In this document: positions 47,662-57,968 of the stretch, one piece after another
Position numbering within the stretch: the first letter of the stretch is position 1
Layout: every line of letters starts with the position of its first letter
Assembly (NCBI RefSeq): GCF_025486315.1
Contig: NZ_JAOOPY010000001.1
Coordinates: 523,211 to 587,210, forward strand
Origin: Variovorax sp. N23
Lineage (GTDB): Bacteria; Pseudomonadota; Gammaproteobacteria; Burkholderiales; Burkholderiaceae_C
Direction: 5' to 3'
Length of the DNA: 64,000 bases
Notes under the pieces: model-generated
Databases searched by the model: none
Told to the model about the DNA's origin: nothing
What the model saw: the letters and a program-made list of their open reading frames with translations, nothing else
Made by a program: the position numbers and the translations under genes

Positions 47662-48585
47662 TCAGGCGTGCTGTGCGGCACGCGCCCTCGGAATCGGCCG
47701 CCCGCGGCACGATGGGTAGTTCGCGCACCCCCAGAACGGCCGCGCGAACTTGCCGGACGTGCGCTCGACCATCTTGGTGCCGCAGCTGGCGCAGGTGGGC
47801 CGCCAATACTCGCCCTCGTAGGCCACGGCGAGCAGGGCGGCCTGTTGCTCCGGCGTGCGCTGGCCGATCAGCTTGAGCAGCGCCGCGCCGTCCTGCAGGT
47901 GGATGCCGTTGTCGGCGGCGAAGGCCAGCGCGTCGGCGGTGAAGCTCGAGCTCGTCACGAACGTGCCGTGGCGCAGCTTGTTCGCCGTCATCACGCCGAG
48001 GAATTCGCGCATCTCCTTCACGCCCACCGGCTTGCCCTGCCAGTGCTTGCACTGGACGATGCGCGGCTGGTCCATGTGCTGCGATTCCAGCCAGATGTCC
48101 ACGCCGCCATCCGCCCCGTGCGACTGGCTGCGCGTCGCGAGCCCCGCCTGCGCATAGAAGGCCTCGCACACGGCCTCGAAGCGGCGCCACTCGATGTCGG
48201 CGAGCACCACCGGGCTCCAACTTGCCTGCTGCCGCACACCCAGCGGCGTGGGCGGTGCCACGGGCGCCGCGGCTGGCTTGCGCGCCGCCAGCTTCTTCGA
48301 CAGCGGCGCCGTGTCCGGCGTGACGGACCGCGTCGGCTCGGCGACCGGCTCCTGGTTCGATCGTTGGACGAAGTAGTTCAGCACCAGCAGGACCGCGCCC
48401 AGCATCAGCGCCACCCAGCCCGCCGGCCGCAGCACCTGGCCGATGGTCGGGCCCAAGTGGGCGCGCATCAGGTTGGGGATGACGGTGAGGAGCAGGACGC
48501 CGATGACCAGCGCGGCCAGGCCCTTGCCGGCGAGGTCAGTGCGCGCCTTCAAGCGATGACGGTCGTTTCTGCTTGGACTGGACAT
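47662..48585 (-). CDS. Membrane-anchored Mrr-like nuclease with topoisomerase zinc finger
   Basis: 307 residues. Two hydrophobic helices (GLAALVIGVLLLTVIPNLM, about 22-40; GWVALMLGAVLLVLNYFV, about 56-73) anchor the N-terminus. A linker leads to a restriction-endonuclease-like domain (about 125-235) with DGGVDIWL followed by RIVQCKHW, the D ... QxK pattern of the Mrr catalytic site. A C4 zinc finger of the topoisomerase type (CASC ... CANYPSC) lies at about 263-295. Such proteins are proposed to cut or bind abnormal or foreign DNA; the activity is inferred. It lies next to glnS on the same strand. Confidence 0.88.
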   Translation of the reverse strand: MSSPSRNDRHRLKARTDLAGKGLAALVIGVLLLTVIPNLMRAHLGPTIGQVLRPAGWVALMLGAVLLVLNYFVQRSNQEPVAEPTRSVTPDTAPLSKKLAARKPAAAPVAPPTPLGVRQQASWSPVVLADIEWRRFEAVCEAFYAQAGLATRSQSHGADGGVDIWLESQHMDQPRIVQCKHWQGKPVGVKEMREFLGVMTANKLRHGTFVTSSSFTADALAFAADNGIHLQDGAALLKLIGQRTPEQQAALLAVAYEGEYWRPTCASCGTKMVERTSGKFARPFWGCANYPSCRGRPIPRARAAQHA

Positions 48586-48612
48586 GGCCGTTCTTGGCGC
48601 GTCACCTTCGCC

Positions 48613-50430
<1,818 letters not shown>

Positions 50431-50550
50431 CTGTTCATTCTAGAGGCGGGGGTGCATGGGTTACCTTTGGCAACGAACTTCACGGCGCAGCGTGAACCTG
50501 ATTAACACCTGACGCGTTCAATACACACATGGGCGTCAGGCGCCCAACCC

Positions 50551-50574
50551 GGCGGATTCAATCCAGAATCCGCC
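50551..50574 (+). other. Nine-base-pair hairpin in the leader of the Pro/Tyr-rich protein gene
   Basis: GGCGGATTC (50551-50559) pairs exactly with GAATCCGCC (50566-50574) around a six-base loop, followed by AAAAGTTTT. It lies 25 bases before the ATG. It could stabilise the mRNA or form part of a leader switch. Confidence 0.45.
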
Positions 50575-50598
50575 AAAAGTTTTAACAGGAGTCCCGTC

Positions 50599-50931
50599 AT
50601 GAGCCTCACACGTTCGACCTTCTTCAAATGGATGGCCAGTGGCGCCGTCGCGGCTGCCGCGCTGCTCGGCGCATCGGCCGCCAGTGCCCGCGGTGACGTG
50701 AGCTGGTCTGTCGGCATCAACGCACCCGGCATCGCGCTCGGCGTGGCCGCACCCACCTATTACGCGCCGCCGCCCGTGTACTACGCACCGCCGCCGGTCT
50801 ACTACCGTCCGGCACCGCCGGTGTATTACCGCCCGGCGCCCGTGTACTACGCGCCGCCGCCGGTGTATTACCGTCCGGCGCCCGGCTACTACCGCGGTCA
50901 CGGTCATCGCCACGGCGGCTACTACCGCTGA
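50599..50931 (+). CDS. Exported Pro/Tyr-repeat protein
   Basis: 110 residues with an AACAGGAG ribosome-binding site. A signal peptide (FKWMASGAVAAAALLGASAASA) precedes a short conserved segment (GDVSWSVGINAPGIALGVAAP) and then six or so repeats of the type VYYAPPP / VYYRPAP. The tail GHGHRHGGYYR is His/Gly-rich. Proteins of this kind are frequent in betaproteobacteria, but I know no function. An envelope or outer-membrane-associated role is inferred from the signal and repeats. A strong hairpin follows the gene. Confidence 0.8.
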   Translation: MSLTRSTFFKWMASGAVAAAALLGASAASARGDVSWSVGINAPGIALGVAAPTYYAPPPVYYAPPPVYYRPAPPVYYRPAPVYYAPPPVYYRPAPGYYRGHGHRHGGYYR

Positions 50932-50975
50932 GTACCGGCGAGTCCGGCCGGCCCCAGGGGCTGGCCTGAAGACAA

Positions 50976-51024
50976 ACGACAAAGCGCGCGCTCCGGCTGA
51001 CAGGCCGGGCGCGCGCTTCGTCGT
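50976..51024. terminator. Strong bidirectional terminator hairpin
   Basis: The arms at 50976-50991 and 51009-51024 pair over 16 positions with one mismatch, with GCGCGCGC at the core. It sits between two convergent genes: the Pro/Tyr protein and the chemoreceptor. Confidence 0.65.
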
Positions 51025-51034
51025 TGGGGGGCCG

Positions 51035-52594
51035 TCAGTGCGCCGTCGCGTCCAGCTTGAAGACGCTGACCGCGCTGACCAGCGTGGCGGCCTGCTCCTG
51101 CAGCGAGCCGGCGGCCGCGGCCGCTTCTTCCACCAGCGCCGCGTTCTGCTGCGTCACCTGGTCCATCTGCGTGATCGCCTGGTTGATCTGCTCGATGCCC
51201 TGCGTCTGCTCGTGGCTCGCCGCACTGATCTCACCCATGATGTCCGTCACGCGACGCACGCTGGCCACGATCTCGTCCATCGTCTGGCCCGCTTCGGCCA
51301 CCTGGTGGCTGCCCGCTTCGACCTTGCTCACCGAGTCGTCGATGAGGCCCTTGATCTCCTTGGCCGCAGCGGCCGAGCGCTGCGCCAGGCTGCGCACTTC
51401 AGAGGCGACCACCGCAAACCCGCGGCCCTGCTCGCCAGCGCGTGCCGCTTCCACGGCAGCGTTCAACGCCAGGATGTTGGTCTGGAAGGCGATGCCGTCG
51501 ATGACCGCGATGATGTCGACGATCTTCTTGCTCGAGGTGTTGATCGCGCTCATGGTGTCGACCACCTGGCCGACCACGCTGCCGCCGCGCACGGCCACCT
51601 CGGAAGCGGACGCAGCCAGCTGGTTGGCCTGACGTGCGTTGTCGGCGTTCTGCTTGACCGTCGAGGTCAGTTCTTCCATCGAGGCCGCAGTCTGTTCCAG
51701 CGAGCTGGCTTGCTGCTCGGTGCGCGAGGACAGGTCCTGGTTGCCCGAGGCGATCTGGCTCGAGGCCGTCGCGATCGTGTCGGTGCCCTGGCGCACTTCG
51801 CCCACCACCTTGGCGAGGTTCTCGTTCATCGTCTTCAGCGCGGTCATGAGCCGGCCGGTTTCGTCGCGCGAACGCGCCTCGACGCGCGAGCTCAGATCAC
51901 CGGCGGCCACGGCTTCGGCAACCAGCATGGCCTCGCCGATCGGGCGGGTGATCGAGCGCGTGATGAACCATGCCACCCAGGCGCCCAGCGCCAGCGCGAT
52001 GCCGCCGACGGCGATCATGAGCTGGGTGGCGCGGGCGTAGTCGTGGCTGGCCTGGATCGAGGCGGCTTCGCTCAGATTACTCTCGTAGACGGCCAGCTCT
52101 TCCAGCAGCGCCAGGGTGGCTTGCAGGGCCGGTCGTGCCTGTTGCATGAGCGTGCGGGTTGCTTCGTCGTTCAGGTTCTTCAACCCCATGTCAATCACCA
52201 GCCCCGTGGCCGATGCGCTGCGCACGGCGGCTTCGTCAACCTTGGCGAGCTTTTCTTTGCCGATGTCGCTGACCATCAGTTTGGCCAGGGCGTCCTTGGC
52301 GGTGCTGTAGCGCGCCTTGGCCGCAGTGATGCGCTTCATCTCTTCGGCCATGTCCTTCTCCTCGTTCAGGAGCACGACCACGACGGTGGACGCCAGGATG
52401 TCGCGGATCGCGTTCTGCATCGTGCCCACGGCCGACACCCTGGCATTGTTGTTGTGCACGATGGTGTCCAGGTGGCGATCGATGCTGCGCATCGACGTCA
52501 GGCCCATGGCCAGTACCAGCATCAGTAGGGCCAGCAGTGTGGCGAACGCGGCACCCATGCGGGTACCGATCTTGAGGTTGTTCAGTGTTTTCAT
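51035..52594 (-). CDS. Methyl-accepting chemotaxis protein
   Basis: 519 residues from [23 protein letters not shown]1 (about 12-34), a four-helix periplasmic domain (about 35-190), TM2 (about 192-214), a HAMP domain and the signalling tip ([39 protein letters not shown]) are complete. The C-terminus DATAH is not the NWETF-type receptor-tail that binds CheR. GCCGATAT upstream suggests a sigma-28 promoter. It follows the flgMN-linked membrane protein gene by about 120 bases. It shares a 50-base identical, inverted segment with the second receptor at 63837. Confidence 0.93.
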   Translation of the reverse strand: MKTLNNLKIGTRMGAAFATLLALLMLVLAMGLTSMRSIDRHLDTIVHNNNARVSAVGTMQNAIRDILASTVVVVLLNEEKDMAEEMKRITAAKARYSTAKDALAKLMVSDIGKEKLAKVDEAAVRSASATGLVIDMGLKNLNDEATRTLMQQARPALQATLALLEELAVYESNLSEAASIQASHDYARATQLMIAVGGIALALGAWVAWFITRSITRPIGEAMLVAEAVAAGDLSSRVEARSRDETGRLMTALKTMNENLAKVVGEVRQGTDTIATASSQIASGNQDLSSRTEQQASSLEQTAASMEELTSTVKQNADNARQANQLAASASEVAVRGGSVVGQVVDTMSAINTSSKKIVDIIAVIDGIAFQTNILALNAAVEAARAGEQGRGFAVVASEVRSLAQRSAAAAKEIKGLIDDSVSKVEAGSHQVAEAGQTMDEIVASVRRVTDIMGEISAASHEQTQGIEQINQAITQMDQVTQQNAALVEEAAAAAGSLQEQAATLVSAVSVFKLDATAH

Positions 52595-52644
52595 CGAGGT
52601 CGGATGGCGGATCGGGCCGTCGCCCGTCGACAGCCCTTGGCTGC

Positions 52645-52671
52645 ATATCGGCCGAACGCGGCGCTTCTGCA
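52645..52671 (-). promoter_or_regulatory. Candidate sigma-28 promoter of the chemoreceptor gene
   Basis: On the minus strand GCCGATAT (52652-52645) matches the sigma-28 -10 element. The -35 at 11-base spacing, TGCAGAAG, matches poorly. The 50-base leader would fit a receptor gene in the flagellar regulon. Confidence 0.35.
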
Positions 52672-52713
52672 GGCGGTTGCCGCATCGCACGCGCGCGACG
52701 CGTGCAGTTTTGC

Positions 52714-53283
52714 TCAGACCGCCGGTGCGGCGGCGTCCGCGGGCGCCGCGGGATCCGCTTGCGGTTCGAGCGCCCGCAGCGCGGCGAAGGTCGCGTCCAT
52801 CTCGACGAGGAAGGCGTTCTTGCGGTCGTCCCAGACCTGGCGCTGTTCCACCGTGGTGCCGCCCGCACGGTAGATCTCGTGGTTGGCGGCATTGATCAGG
52901 GTGCTCAGCGCGGCCAGCTTGGTTTCCAGAAAGGCCGGCCGGGCGCGCCGCTCGGCCTCTTGCCGAAGCGTGTCGGCCTCGCGGCGGGCTTCTGCCGCGG
53001 CGTTCAGTTGCATCAGCAGCGTCATCGCGAGCGCCACCACCGTCAGGAAGCCCAGCGACGGTCCGATGATCCCGCCCATCAGGAAACCGAACTGCCCCCA
53101 GAGGCCGGCGGCAGTCGCGCTGTCCGTGGCGCCGGACGCGGCCTGCGCATAGCGCAGCGAGATGTAGGCGGCAAAGCCGAACAGTGCCAGCGCGCAGGCC
53201 AGCAGCACCCACGGGAAAGCGGCCAATGCCCGGCTGCGCCGGGAAGGCCGAGGGGAAGAGGTGTTGCCGGGCGTGTTCGACAT
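52714..53283 (-). CDS. Uncharacterised membrane protein in the flgMN operon
   Basis: 189 residues. Two hydrophobic segments ([21 protein letters not shown], about 22-42; [23 protein letters not shown], about 69-91) are followed by a long coiled-coil helix ([25 protein letters not shown]) and a domain of about 70 residues ([22 protein letters not shown]). It starts 19 bases after flgN. I do not recognise a family. The layout, two helices plus cytoplasmic coiled coil, suggests a membrane-bound adaptor. A flagellar link is inferred from the operon. Confidence 0.8.
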   Translation of the reverse strand: MSNTPGNTSSPRPSRRSRALAAFPWVLLACALALFGFAAYISLRYAQAASGATDSATAAGLWGQFGFLMGGIIGPSLGFLTVVALAMTLLMQLNAAAEARREADTLRQEAERRARPAFLETKLAALSTLINAANHEIYRAGGTTVEQRQVWDDRKNAFLVEMDATFAALRALEPQADPAAPADAAAPAV

Positions 53284-53302
53284 TCGGGTCGGGTGGCCGG
53301 GC

Positions 53303-53758
53303 TCAGCCGAGGGCGATGTGCCCGCGCGACGCCGACGTGGGCTTGCGCACGCCGTCGGGGCCGTAGAAGAGTTCGGTGCTGGCCTGCAGGAAATGCAGGG
53401 CGCGTTGCGTGAAGTCGAGGTGGCTGTAGACCATCGAGCCGTTGCGCTGGTTGGCGTTGCGGGCTTCCTCGGCCAACTGCATCAGGCTCTTCCAGGCCTG
53501 CTCGGTCGCTTCGCCGGCCGCATGGGCCGCGGCGCTGGCGCCTTCGCTGCCGGGCAGGTGGCCCAGGGCGCACTGGGTGGCTTCGCGCACCACGTCGAGT
53601 TCGGCCATCCGGTCCATCAGCCGGGTCTTTTCCTCGGTGATGGCGGCCAGGTCATGGAAGCGGCCCTCGAGCATCGCCTTCTCCTCGCGGTTCAGGGCCG
53701 CGATAAAGTCTTTCAGGCACGAAATTTCGGCGCAGAGGTCGGCGAGCAGGGTATTCAC
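53303..53758 (-). CDS. flgN: Flagellar export chaperone FlgN
   Basis: 151 residues starting MNTLLADLCAEISCLKDFI. It is predicted almost entirely helical, with a coiled-coil core (LNREEKAMLEGRFHDLAAITEEKTRLMDRM), as expected for FlgN, which keeps the hook-filament junction proteins FlgK and FlgL soluble for export. Its ATG overlaps the flgM stop (ATGA), the standard gene arrangement. Neither flgK nor flgL lies within the window. Confidence 0.9.
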   Translation of the reverse strand: MNTLLADLCAEISCLKDFIAALNREEKAMLEGRFHDLAAITEEKTRLMDRMAELDVVREATQCALGHLPGSEGASAAAHAAGEATEQAWKSLMQLAEEARNANQRNGSMVYSHLDFTQRALHFLQASTELFYGPDGVRKPTSASRGHIALG

Positions 53759-54051
53759 GGCGTGGGCTTCGAGTCGATCAGGTCGCGCACGCTGGCCAGC
53801 AGGCCGTCGGCGATGCCTTCGGGGTTGATCTGGTAGCGGCCGGCGCGGATGTCCTCGCGGATCGCCGCGACGCGTTCCGCGTCGAATTCGCCGTTGACGG
53901 CGGGGTTGGGCATGGCGCGCACCCGTGCAGCGGATTTCAAGGCAGCCTCCTTGGCTCGTTCGGCTGCATCGGCGCCCGCCGCCGCGGCGGCGCTCGCCTT
54001 GGGCGCCGCCGCGAGGGGCGTGGTCGGTGGGGCGGGTGGATTGATCTTCAC
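53755..54051 (-). CDS. flgM: Anti-sigma-28 factor FlgM
   Basis: 98 residues. The N-terminal half is low-complexity Pro/Ala-rich and likely disordered, and the C-terminal half (NGEFDAERVAAIREDIRAGRYQINPEGIADGLLASVRDLI) is the sigma-28-binding region. It holds FliA inactive until the hook is complete, then is exported. It has its own sigma-28 promoter at 54078-54104, giving the usual negative feedback. Translation is coupled to flgN by an ATGA overlap. Confidence 0.93.
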   Translation of the reverse strand: MKINPPAPPTTPLAAAPKASAAAAAGADAAERAKEAALKSAARVRAMPNPAVNGEFDAERVAAIREDIRAGRYQINPEGIADGLLASVRDLIDSKPTP

Positions 54052-54077
54052 GATGGTTCCTTAGCAGGTTGACCCAG

Positions 54078-54104
54078 ATATCGGCAGCTTGGACGAGAAC
54101 TTTA
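54078..54104 (-). promoter_or_regulatory. Sigma-28 (FliA) promoter of flgM
   Basis: On the minus strand TAAAGTTC (54104-54097), 11 bases, then GCCGATAT (54085-54078). This differs from the consensus TAAAGTTT-N11-GCCGATAA at two positions. The start would be near 54071, 20 bases before the flgM ATG. Confidence 0.85.
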
Positions 54105-54131
54105 GGCCGGGCGTGAAATTTTCCGCGCGAC

Positions 54132-54842
54132 TCATTGCGACAGGACGATTTGCCCGTCCTCGTCGGCCACGCCCGTGACCATCCGTCCGTCCAGGGTCTT
54201 GGCCCGCGCCACTCCGCCCGCGGCGGCCTGCGTCAGGGCCCGGGCTTCGGTGCTGACGGTGAAGCCGGCGCCCTGCGCCACCACCTGGACCGACTGGCCC
54301 TGGTGGATGACCGTGGGCGCGCGCAACAGTTCCCGGCGCAACGGCGCGCCGGCGACGATGCGGCCGGTGGCGCGGACCCCCGCCAGTTCGCTGTCGTTGG
54401 TGACGACCGAGCGGGGCAGGGCGGCCAGGTCACCGGTCTGTGCGGTGAGGTCGGCCAGCCCGAGCGCGTCGCCGGGCTCGATGGTGCGGGTCGCCACGTA
54501 GTAAGTGCCTTCGACCTTCACATAGGCCGGCACGAAGCGTGTCCACGCGGCGCCGGTGCGGCAGCGCAGGCCGATCGACAGCCGCCCGCGCGCGGCGGCG
54601 CCGGTGGGCAGGAAGGCGTCGAAGGCATCGCAGTCCGGCAACTCGGCGGTGCCGGGCAGGGCGGCGGTCACCGTGGCCTTGCCGGGCAGGCCGGCCGTCT
54701 GGCGCTCGATCAGCCGTTCGATCGCGGCCATGGCCGGACCGGGGAGCGGCTGCGCGGCGCAGGCGGCGCCCGTGCCGAGCACGGTGGCCAGGGCCCCGAG
54801 GGTGGCGGGCAGCAAGCGGCGAAGAAGGTGGCGTGGCGTCAT
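54132..54842 (-). CDS. flgA: Flagellar P-ring assembly chaperone FlgA
   Basis: 236 residues. A signal peptide (LLRRLLPATLGALATVLGTGAACA) sends it to the periplasm. The SAF-type domain and the C-terminal VVTNDSELAGVRATGRIVAGAPLRRELLRAPTVIHQGQSVQVV region are diagnostic; FlgA helps FlgI assemble the P ring. It is divergent from flgB across 210 bases that must hold both promoters. TAGAAT (plus-strand bases 54900-54905) is a possible -10. No sigma-54 or sigma-28 match was seen in that gap. Confidence 0.93.
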   Translation of the reverse strand: MTPRHLLRRLLPATLGALATVLGTGAACAAQPLPGPAMAAIERLIERQTAGLPGKATVTAALPGTAELPDCDAFDAFLPTGAAARGRLSIGLRCRTGAAWTRFVPAYVKVEGTYYVATRTIEPGDALGLADLTAQTGDLAALPRSVVTNDSELAGVRATGRIVAGAPLRRELLRAPTVIHQGQSVQVVAQGAGFTVSTEARALTQAAAGGVARAKTLDGRMVTGVADEDGQIVLSQ

Positions 54843-55052
54843 GGCATGGGGCGGAGCACGGTGCGCATACAGGGGCGCGGGGTGTCCTTGATGCGAGCAA
54901 TTCTAGGGAGCGGACCCCGCCTGCGAAGTGAGGAAGTGACGCCGAAAACACCCTTTGTTCGACCCATTGCAAAAGCGGGCCGTGCATAGACTCGCTTTCC
55001 ATCAGTCGCCACGCCTCGGCCGAAGCGATGCCCCTCCCACCCATGGAAGCAC

Positions 55053-55460
55053 ATGATGGACAAGCTCGATGCAGCTTTGAACTTCAACCGCGAAGCACTC
55101 AACCTGCGCGCCCAGCGCCAGGAGGTGCTGGCGTCGAACATCGCCCACGCCGACACGCCCAACTACAAGGCGCGTGACATCGATTTCAGCAGCCGCCTGA
55201 CCGAGGCCGTCGAGCGCGGCCGGGCCTCGCAGTCGATGAGCATGTCGGTCACCTCATCGCGCCACATCCGCGCCGAAGCGCAGGCCATGCCCGACCAGAA
55301 CCTGCTCTACCGCGTGCCCAACCAGTCCAGCATCGACGGCAACACCGTCGAGATGGACGTGGAGCGCATCAACTTCGCCGACAACGCGCTGCGCTACGAA
55401 TCGAACCTCACGGTCATCGGTTCGAAGATCAAGACGCTGCTGTCGGCGGTCCAGCAATAA
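55053..55460 (+). CDS. flgB: Flagellar basal-body rod protein FlgB
   Basis: 135 residues starting MMDKLDAALNFNREAL; a start one codon later is equally good. The rod/hook N-terminal motif LASNIAHADTPNYKARDIDF and the C-terminal DNALRYESNLTVIGSKI helix are typical of proximal rod protein FlgB. It is exported by the flagellar type III system and has no signal peptide. It opens the flgBCDEFGHIJ operon, 210 bases from the divergent flgA start. Confidence 0.95.
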   Translation: MMDKLDAALNFNREALNLRAQRQEVLASNIAHADTPNYKARDIDFSSRLTEAVERGRASQSMSMSVTSSRHIRAEAQAMPDQNLLYRVPNQSSIDGNTVEMDVERINFADNALRYESNLTVIGSKIKTLLSAVQQ

Positions 55461-55487
55461 CACGGTGACCACCGTCGGAGAGAACGC

Positions 55488-55904
55488 ATGCCCTTTCCCA
55501 GCAACTCGATGAACATCTTCAACGTCGCCGGCTCCGCCATGACGGCGCAGTCGCAGCGCATGAACGTGACGGCGAGCAACCTCGCCAACGCAGAGAGCGT
55601 GGCCGGCCCCGACGGCCAGCCCTACCGTGCCAAGCAGGTGGTGTTCGAGGTCGCGGGCTCGGGCCGCAACGACGTCGGCGGCGTCAAGGTCGCGAACATC
55701 GTCGAAGACCCGTCGCCATCCAAGATGGTCTACGACCCGAAGAACCCGCACGCCGGGCCGGACGGCTACGTGGCCATGTCCAACGTCAATGTGGTCGAAG
55801 AGATGACCAACATGATTTCCGCCTCCCGCAGCTATCAGGCCAACGTCGAGGTGCTCAACACCGCCAAGACGCTGATGGTCAAGACGCTCACCGTCGGTCA
55901 GTAA
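55488..55904 (+). CDS. flgC: Flagellar basal-body rod protein FlgC
   Basis: 138 residues from [18 protein letters not shown], with GGAGAGAACGC upstream; the ATG seven codons later could also serve. The motif [19 protein letters not shown] and the C-terminal [24 protein letters not shown] match FlgC, which forms the proximal rod with FlgB and FlgF. It starts 27 bases after flgB. Confidence 0.95.
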   Translation: MPFPSNSMNIFNVAGSAMTAQSQRMNVTASNLANAESVAGPDGQPYRAKQVVFEVAGSGRNDVGGVKVANIVEDPSPSKMVYDPKNPHAGPDGYVAMSNVNVVEEMTNMISASRSYQANVEVLNTAKTLMVKTLTVGQ

Positions 55905-55927
55905 CTCTCCACTCCCACCTCCACACC

Positions 55928-56632
55928 ATGGCCATCACTTCGACCTCCACCGTCGGCACCGACACCGCCGCCACCGCCGCCACCGCCACCGCGACCACCG
56001 GCACGTCCAATGCCGACAGCGAGAAGCGCTTCCTGAAGCTGCTCGTCACCCAGCTCAACAACCAGGACCCGCTCAACCCGATGGACAACGCCGAGCTCAC
56101 CTCGCAGCTTGCTCAGATGAGCACGGTCAGCGGCATCGAGCAGCTCAACACCACGCTCAGCGGACTGGTGAGCCAGAGCAGCTCCAGCCAGGTGCTGCAG
56201 GCCGCGTCGCTGATCGGCAATGCCGTGCTGTCCCCCGGTAACGCACTGTCGCTGCAGATGTCGACGGACAGCGCGGGCACGAAGACGCCGCAGGATGTGC
56301 CTTTCGCGGTCGAGTTGCCGGCCAACGGCGCCACCGACGTGACCGTGACGATCACCGATGCGAACGGCACCAAGGTCCGCACGATGGAACTCGGCGCGCT
56401 GGGCGAAGGCGCCAACGGCGTCAAGTGGGACGGCAAGAACGATGCCGGCGAAGTGGTCGCCGAAGGCAACTACCAGTTCAGCGTGAAGGCCACCGGCGCC
56501 GGCGCCAACGTGTCGGCCACCGCGCTCACCTTCACGCAAGTGGCTGCCGTGAAGCAGGGCAGCAGCGGCGTGACGCTCGAACTCTCGACGGGCAAGAGCA
56601 TCGCCCTGTCCGACGTGCGCATGTTCCTCTGA
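55928..56632 (+). CDS. flgD: Flagellar hook capping protein FlgD
   Basis: 234 residues. After a Thr/Ala-rich N-terminal tail comes the conserved KRFLKLLVTQLNNQDPLNPMDNAELTSQLAQMSTVSGIEQLN. The central and C-terminal beta domains (FlgD Ig-like, WDGKNDAGEVVAEGNYQFSV) are complete. FlgD caps the growing hook and is discarded afterwards. It lies 23 bases after flgC. Confidence 0.95.
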   Translation: MAITSTSTVGTDTAATAATATATTGTSNADSEKRFLKLLVTQLNNQDPLNPMDNAELTSQLAQMSTVSGIEQLNTTLSGLVSQSSSSQVLQAASLIGNAVLSPGNALSLQMSTDSAGTKTPQDVPFAVELPANGATDVTVTITDANGTKVRTMELGALGEGANGVKWDGKNDAGEVVAEGNYQFSVKATGAGANVSATALTFTQVAAVKQGSSGVTLELSTGKSIALSDVRMFL

Positions 56633-56683
56633 ACCCGGCGATTTCATTCATCTCTTCATTGCACTGAAACAAGGACCTTCATC

Positions 56684-57925
56684 ATGGCTTTTTCCCAAGG
56701 CATCAGCGGTCTGGCCGCAGCCGCTTCGAACCTCGACGTCATCGGCAACAACATCGCCAACTCCGGCACGGTCGGCTTCAAGTCGGCGGCCGCGACCTTC
56801 CAGGACGTGTATGCCGGCTCGCGCGTCGGCCTGGGCGCCTCGGTGGCGGGCGTGGTGCAGAACTTCACCCAGGGCGTGACGCAGACCAGTAGCCGCGGCC
56901 TCGACGTGGCCATCCTGAACGGTGACGGCTTCTATCGCCTGTCCAGCCCCAGCGGCGAAGTCATGTACTCGCGCAACGGCCAGTTCACCCGCGACAACAG
57001 CGGCTACATCATCAACGCGGCCGGCCTGCAGCTGACGGGCTATGGCGTGTCGGCGACCGGCACCATCAACGGCGGCACGCCGGCACCCATCCAGATCCCG
57101 ACCGCCGCGATGACGCCGAAGCCGACCACCAAAATCTCCGCCGAGTTCAACCTCGACATGCGCCTGAAGACGCCGGCCAAGACGCCTTTCAACGCAAACG
57201 ATTCGGACACCTTCAACTATTCCAACGCCCTCGGCCCCATCTACGATTCGCTGGGCGGCCCGCACGAGCTGGGCGCGTACTTCGTCAAGGCCCCCGCCCC
57301 CGCCACCAACACCTGGAACGTGTACGGCTCGGTCGACGGCACGACGATGACGTCGGGCGGCCCGCCGGCCACCCCGACCGTCTTGGGCACCTACACCTTC
57401 GATCAGAACGGCAACATGGCCACGCCCGCGAGCGGCGCCTTCACGGTCGGCCCGTTGACCTTCACCAACGGCTCGGCACCGTTGACCGCGACGGTCGACC
57501 TCACGGGCACCACGCAGTTCGGCAACGCCAATTCGATCAACGCGCTCAAGCAGGACGGCTACACCTCGGGCCAGCTGACCGCCTTCTCGATCAACCCCGA
57601 CGGCACGATCACCGGCACCTACTCGAACGAGCAGACGCAGTTGCTCGGCCAGGTCGTGCTCAGCTCCTTCGCCAACCCGAACGGCCTCGAGCCGATGGGC
57701 GAGAACGTCTGGAAGGAGACGGCGGCTTCCGGGCAGGCCCTCACCGGCACCCCGGGCGCGGGCACCAAGCTGGGGTCGCTCGCCGCGGGCGCGCTCGAAG
57801 CGTCCAACGTCGACCTGACCTCCGAACTGGTCAACCTGATCGTCGCGCAGCGCAGCTACCAGGCCAATGCGCAGACCGTGAAGACGCAGGACCAGGTCAT
57901 GCAGACGCTGATGCAGATCCGCTGA
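56684..57925 (+). CDS. flgE: Flagellar hook protein FlgE
   Basis: 413 residues starting MAFSQGISGLAAAASNLDVIGNNIANSGTVGFK. The C-terminus NVDLTSELVNLIVAQRSYQANAQTVKTQDQVMQTLMQIR is the standard hook-protein helix. The middle (about 130-330) is the variable surface domain. It polymerises into the universal joint between rod and filament. The length is near that of the E. coli protein. It starts 51 bases after flgD. Confidence 0.96.
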   Translation: MAFSQGISGLAAAASNLDVIGNNIANSGTVGFKSAAATFQDVYAGSRVGLGASVAGVVQNFTQGVTQTSSRGLDVAILNGDGFYRLSSPSGEVMYSRNGQFTRDNSGYIINAAGLQLTGYGVSATGTINGGTPAPIQIPTAAMTPKPTTKISAEFNLDMRLKTPAKTPFNANDSDTFNYSNALGPIYDSLGGPHELGAYFVKAPAPATNTWNVYGSVDGTTMTSGGPPATPTVLGTYTFDQNGNMATPASGAFTVGPLTFTNGSAPLTATVDLTGTTQFGNANSINALKQDGYTSGQLTAFSINPDGTITGTYSNEQTQLLGQVVLSSFANPNGLEPMGENVWKETAASGQALTGTPGAGTKLGSLAAGALEASNVDLTSELVNLIVAQRSYQANAQTVKTQDQVMQTLMQIR

Positions 57926-57968
57926 CGCGCAGGCGCCGCCTTCCTTCATCTTCTTTCAGGAGCACCCA

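Noticed and set aside
50760..50895. Short tandem repeats that could suggest a CRISPR-like or VNTR array
   Set aside because: They are the in-frame codons of the Pro/Tyr repeat protein. Spacing is irregular and there are no spacers.
54843..55052. Sigma-54 or sigma-28 promoter for flgB
   Set aside because: No acceptable TGGC-N8-TGC or TAAAGTTT/GCCGATAA match was found in the flgA-flgB gap. TTGCAA and TAGACT are present but with a 14-base spacer, too short for a sigma-70 promoter.
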